Shown in pieces: positions 61,401-64,000 of a stretch of 64,000 bases of DNA; position 1 is the stretch's first letter, and each line of letters opens with the position of its first letter. This DNA is from BOG-908 sp965198915 (GTDB lineage Bacteria > Pseudomonadota > Alphaproteobacteria > Acetobacterales > Acetobacteraceae), in NCBI GenBank assembly GCA_965198915.1, contig CBDAQC010000002.1:62001-126000 (forward strand). Direction: 5' to 3'. A model generated the notes under the pieces. It did no database searches. It saw only the letters and a list, made by a program, of their open reading frames with translations, and was not told the DNA's origin. The position numbers and the translations under genes were made by a program.

Positions 61401-61968
61401 TACCGGCCTCCCTCTCGTGACGTATCACCGCGGCAACCAGGCAGGAAAGCAGTTCTTCTCGAAATAACGAGGCATTATTCTTCTCCCCTTACTGCCGGAA
61501 CGCAATGGCCAATCTTCCAGCGCCAGACGCATTCTGAACTGCATATAGCAAGCAGCGTACGTTACCTGGACGATAGCAATCTATAGCCGGGCAGGATGGC
61601 TCAGGCTGAGTTTGGAGTCCGGGTGAGACGGGCATCGCGGAACGATTTGATTGGCGGATGGTGTTGCCCCGCGCGCCAGCAGCCGAGTCGTATTGCACCA
61701 GGGACTGCCTGACGTGTTCTGCAACGGCTTGGCTGATTGCTGGCGCCTTGCCGATGTCAGAGTTCGCCGGCTCGATATCCGCTGATACGGTAATCTACCA
61801 CTCTTTTCTCCCGGACATCAGTCGGGCAGGCAATGGTGAGGATGTGATGCAATCGGCGGTCCGCCAGAACAAGCCAGACGCAAGCACACGGCGCACGTCT
61901 TTGCCTACGTTACGACGTGGAGAAGAGACAGCCGGCTTACGCTGTCACTCTCCTCCACGAACACTACA
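61401..61968. other. Intergenic stretch without recognisable gene
   Basis: 568 bp between aqpZ and the CurA-like gene, lower in GC at 61460-61580. The frames crossing it lack ribosome sites and family matches. A weak family A-like scrap (GAAAGCAGTTCTTCTCGAAAT) is near 61446. Confidence 0.5.
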
Positions 61969-62973
61969 CTACGTCAACGAAGATATAGCCAGCTTGCCGA
62001 AGTTCTCTCCGCTGAACAGCTTCAGTAACGTCTCGGGAAATGTCTCCAGACCGTCCACCACGTCTTCCTTGGATTTCAGCGAACCGTCCTTGAGCCAGCC
62101 GGCCATCGCCGTCATACCTTCGGCGTAGCGGGCGGCGTAGTCGAACACCACAAACCCCTCCATGCGTGCGTGCTGAACGAGCAGCATCATGTAGTTCTTC
62201 GGGCCCGCCACCGCGCTGCTGTTGTATTGCGAAATCGCGCCGCAGATAACCACCCGCGCCCGGCGCGCCAGCCGTACAAGCACCTGGTCGAGTATGTCGC
62301 CGCCCACATTGTCGAAATACACGTCGATGCCTTTCGGGCAGTGTTCGCCTAATGCGCGTCCGACATCCTCCTTTTTGTAGTTGATGACGGCATCGAAGCC
62401 GAGTTCATCCTTCACGTAGGCGCATTTTTCGGCGGTTCCCGCCAGTCCCACCACGCGGCAGCCACGGATGCGCGCGATCTGACCGACCAGCGCGCCCACG
62501 GCGCCAGAGGCGGCCGAGACCACCACCGTCTGCCCCGCCTGCGGCGCGCCCACATCCAGCAGGCCGAAATACGCCGTCATCCCCGGCATGCCGAGCGCAC
62601 TCAGATACAGCGGCAGAGGTGCGGCGGAAGCGTCCACCTTCTGCACATCGTTGCCCTTCACAACGGCAAAATCCTGCATGCCCAACATGCCCACAGCGGC
62701 GTCGCCCGGCTTAAAATTCGGGTGCCTGGACGCCACCACCTCGCCCACGGCGCCGGCGCGCATCACCTCGCCCAGTTTCACCGGCGGCACGTAGGACCGC
62801 ACGTCGTTCATCCAGCCGCGCATCGCGGGATCGAGCGAGATGTAATGCGTGCGCACCAGCACCTCGCCTTCGGCTGCCTCGGGGACCGGCAGTGTGGCGA
62901 GCGTGAAGTCGGTGCGTTTCGGCAGGCCTTGTGGGCGGGCGGTTAGCTGCCATTGGCGGTTCTGGTCGGGCAT
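61969..62973 (-). CDS. NADP-dependent MDR-type oxidoreductase (CurA-like)
   Basis: A zinc-free medium-chain reductase of 334 residues: NRQWQLTARPQGLP start, HYISLDPAMRGWMND, VSAASGAVGALVGQIARIRG cofactor loop, and FDNVGGDILD. Members reduce alkenals, curcumin or prostaglandin-like enones. AAGGAG is about ten bases before ATG 62973. Directly upstream lie the family B and MITE-like repeats. Confidence 0.92.
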   Translation of the reverse strand: MPDQNRQWQLTARPQGLPKRTDFTLATLPVPEAAEGEVLVRTHYISLDPAMRGWMNDVRSYVPPVKLGEVMRAGAVGEVVASRHPNFKPGDAAVGMLGMQDFAVVKGNDVQKVDASAAPLPLYLSALGMPGMTAYFGLLDVGAPQAGQTVVVSAASGAVGALVGQIARIRGCRVVGLAGTAEKCAYVKDELGFDAVINYKKEDVGRALGEHCPKGIDVYFDNVGGDILDQVLVRLARRARVVICGAISQYNSSAVAGPKNYMMLLVQHARMEGFVVFDYAARYAEGMTAMAGWLKDGSLKSKEDVVDGLETFPETLLKLFSGENFGKLAISSLT

Positions 62974-63005
62974 TGTGGGCGACTCCTTCTGATATTGGGC
63001 AAGGT

Positions 63006-63124
63006 TGGGGCTCTGCCCCAAACCCCGCTGGGGCCTTGGCCCCAGACCCCATTTCGTTTGCGTGCGTGTAAATAGGTTCTAGGGACGACTGGCTAAGCGG
63101 GGTCGAGGGGCAGAGCCCCTGGGC
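63006..63124. repeat. Family B element, full-length copy 4 (inverted)
   Basis: Read on the minus strand it matches copy 2: AGGGGCTCTGCCCCTCGACC end, core CTAGAACCTATTTACACGCA, then GGGGTCTGGGGCCAAGGCCC and the closing GTTTGGGGCAGAGCCCC. This defines an element of about 120-140 bp with inverted ends. Confidence 0.8.
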
Positions 63125-63145
63125 TTTCGCGTACCACCACTAAGT

Positions 63146-63251
63146 GTCTGTTTGAAAACTCGGCCTGGTGAGTCAGCTGGCGGTGATTTGCGAGCACCGG
63201 AGCGCAGGAAATCGCCGTCAGATGGCCGCCAGGCCGAGTTTTCAAACAGAC
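63146..63251. mobile_element. MITE-like inverted-repeat element
   Basis: Perfect 23-bp inverted repeats at 63146-63168 and 63229-63251, beginning GTCTGTTTGAAAACTCGG. The 60-bp interior is also partly palindromic (CTGGCGGTGATTT against AAATCGCCGTCAG). No reading frame. The right end stops one base before the stop codon of the ABC-F gene. CTA lies just outside both ends, a possible target duplication. Confidence 0.75.
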
Positions 63252-63252
63252 G

Positions 63253-64000
63253 CTACCCACCCCGCAACATCTCCAGCTCCAGCCACCGCTCCTCCGCCCG
63301 CGCCAGCTCCGTCTCCGCCTGCGCCAGTGCGGACGTCGTCGTGTCGAACTTCTTCCTGTCGCGCGTATACAAATTCGCGTCCGTCAGCACGCGCTGATAC
63401 CGCACGATGTCGGCCTGCAGCTTCGCAATCGCGTCCGGCAACTGCGCCAACTCGTGCTGCTGCTTGAAAGACATCTTCTTCGGGCCGGCCGCCTTCGGCG
63501 CCTCCGCCGCGGCCGCACGCTTGCGCGCCTCCGCCTTTACCGAGCCGGGCGTCCCACGCTGCACCAGCATGTCCGAATACCCGCCAGCATATTCCTGCCA
63601 GCGCCCGCCGCCCTCCGCCGTCACCGTGGACGTCACCACGCGGTCCAGGAAGTCGCGGTCGTGGCTGACCAGCAGCACGGTGCCCTGGTAATCGGCCAGC
63701 ATCTCCTGCAGCAGGTCCAGCGTCTCCAGGTCCAGGTCGTTCGTGGGCTCGTCCAGGATCATCAGGTTGCTGGGCCGGGCCAGCGCCACCGCCAGCATCA
63801 GCCGGCCGCGCTCACCGCCGGACAGCACGCCCACCGGCGTGCGCGCCTGCTCCGGCCGGAACAGGAAATCCTTCATGTAGCCGATCACGTGGCGCTTCTG
63901 CCCGCCCACCTCGACCTGGTCGCCGGCCCCGCCGGTCAGCGTCTCCGCCAGCGTGGCATCCGGGCTCAGGCTGTCGCGCGTCTGGTCCAGCGTCACCGCC
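63253..64000 (-). CDS. uup: ABC-F family ATPase, Uup-like (5' end outside window)
   Basis: The C-terminal part of a duplicated ABC ATPase: signature LSGGERGRLMLAVALA, Walker B LMILDEPTNDLDLETLDLLQ, VLLVSHDRDFLDRVV, and a basic C-terminal coiled coil (LQADIVRYQRVL, then ARAEERWLELE) typical of Uup. ABC-F proteins act on ribosomes. The frame is open to the window end; the first ATPase domain lies outside. Confidence 0.92.
   Translation of the reverse strand, partial: AVTLDQTRDSLSPDATLAETLTGGAGDQVEVGGQKRHVIGYMKDFLFRPEQARTPVGVLSGGERGRLMLAVALARPSNLMILDEPTNDLDLETLDLLQEMLADYQGTVLLVSHDRDFLDRVVTSTVTAEGGGRWQEYAGGYSDMLVQRGTPGSVKAEARKRAAAAEAPKAAGPKKMSFKQQHELAQLPDAIAKLQADIVRYQRVLTDANLYTRDRKKFDTTTSALAQAETELARAEERWLELEMLRGG

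Noticed and set aside
61658..62128. 156-codon plus-strand frame
   Set aside because: No ribosome site or family resemblance; the second half is the complement of the CurA-like gene.

Overview
The window is GC-rich (low GC only in a few patches) and carries the gene set of a respiring alphaproteobacterium. Red-type Rubisco activase and phosphoribulokinase, a PQQ sorbosone-type dehydrogenase, SoxC-like sulfite dehydrogenase, GapR, a four-subunit succinate dehydrogenase and a Fur-type Zur point to Acetobacteraceae or a close relative. That family placement is inference from gene content; no rRNA or tRNA gene was recognised.

Layout. 1-2739: end of a Calvin-cycle operon (cbbX, an FBPase-like gene, cbbP); the FBPase-like protein has lost its metal ligands. 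2767-8205: a zinc-uptake locus (TonB receptor, znuB, znuC, zur, znuA) with two matching Zur-type operators. 8227-14953: amidohydrolase, ABC1 kinase, M3 peptidase, GapR, aldehyde dehydrogenase. 15031-17166: a lower-GC accessory patch holding a membrane-inserting toxin-like protein and an overlapping small membrane protein that looks like its immunity partner. 17347-28807: DksA-like finger, Nudix, sulfite dehydrogenase plus cytochrome c, lytic transglycosylase, dapA, smpB, chorismate mutase, glycosyltransferase, DUF815 ATPase, yajC, sodB, squalene/phytoene synthase-like protein. 29028-42700: GIN-domain protein, thioesterase, ene-reductase, class II aldolase, muramidase, PQQ dehydrogenase, hisI-lpxB, two Tat-type SDRs, a Nudix-sseA-metC sulfur operon, a DUF3574 lipoprotein. 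42820-46535: sdhCDAB. 46604-64000: phosphatase, PEP-CTERM-like protein, gshB, yraN, TonB-like protein, PerM permease, XRE regulator, asd, inositol-phosphatase family protein, an orphan AAA+ ATPase, Nudix, DNA glycosylase, a two-component pair, aqpZ, a CurA-type reductase and the end of an ABC-F gene.

The strongest non-genic signal is a dispersed element, called family A here. There are eleven copies. A full copy has two arms of about 40 bp in inverted orientation; each arm contains its own 10-bp palindrome, and the spacer often carries a CTGTCG/CGACAG pair. Nine copies abut a stop codon. The palindromes come in three sequence variants whose two halves changed together, so the small stems stay intact even where the two arms no longer match each other. 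A second family (B, GGGGCTCTGCCCC type, four copies) and a 106-bp MITE-like inverted repeat fill other 3' gaps. Many reading frames that cross family A encode lysine- and phenylalanine-rich junk and are not listed as genes.
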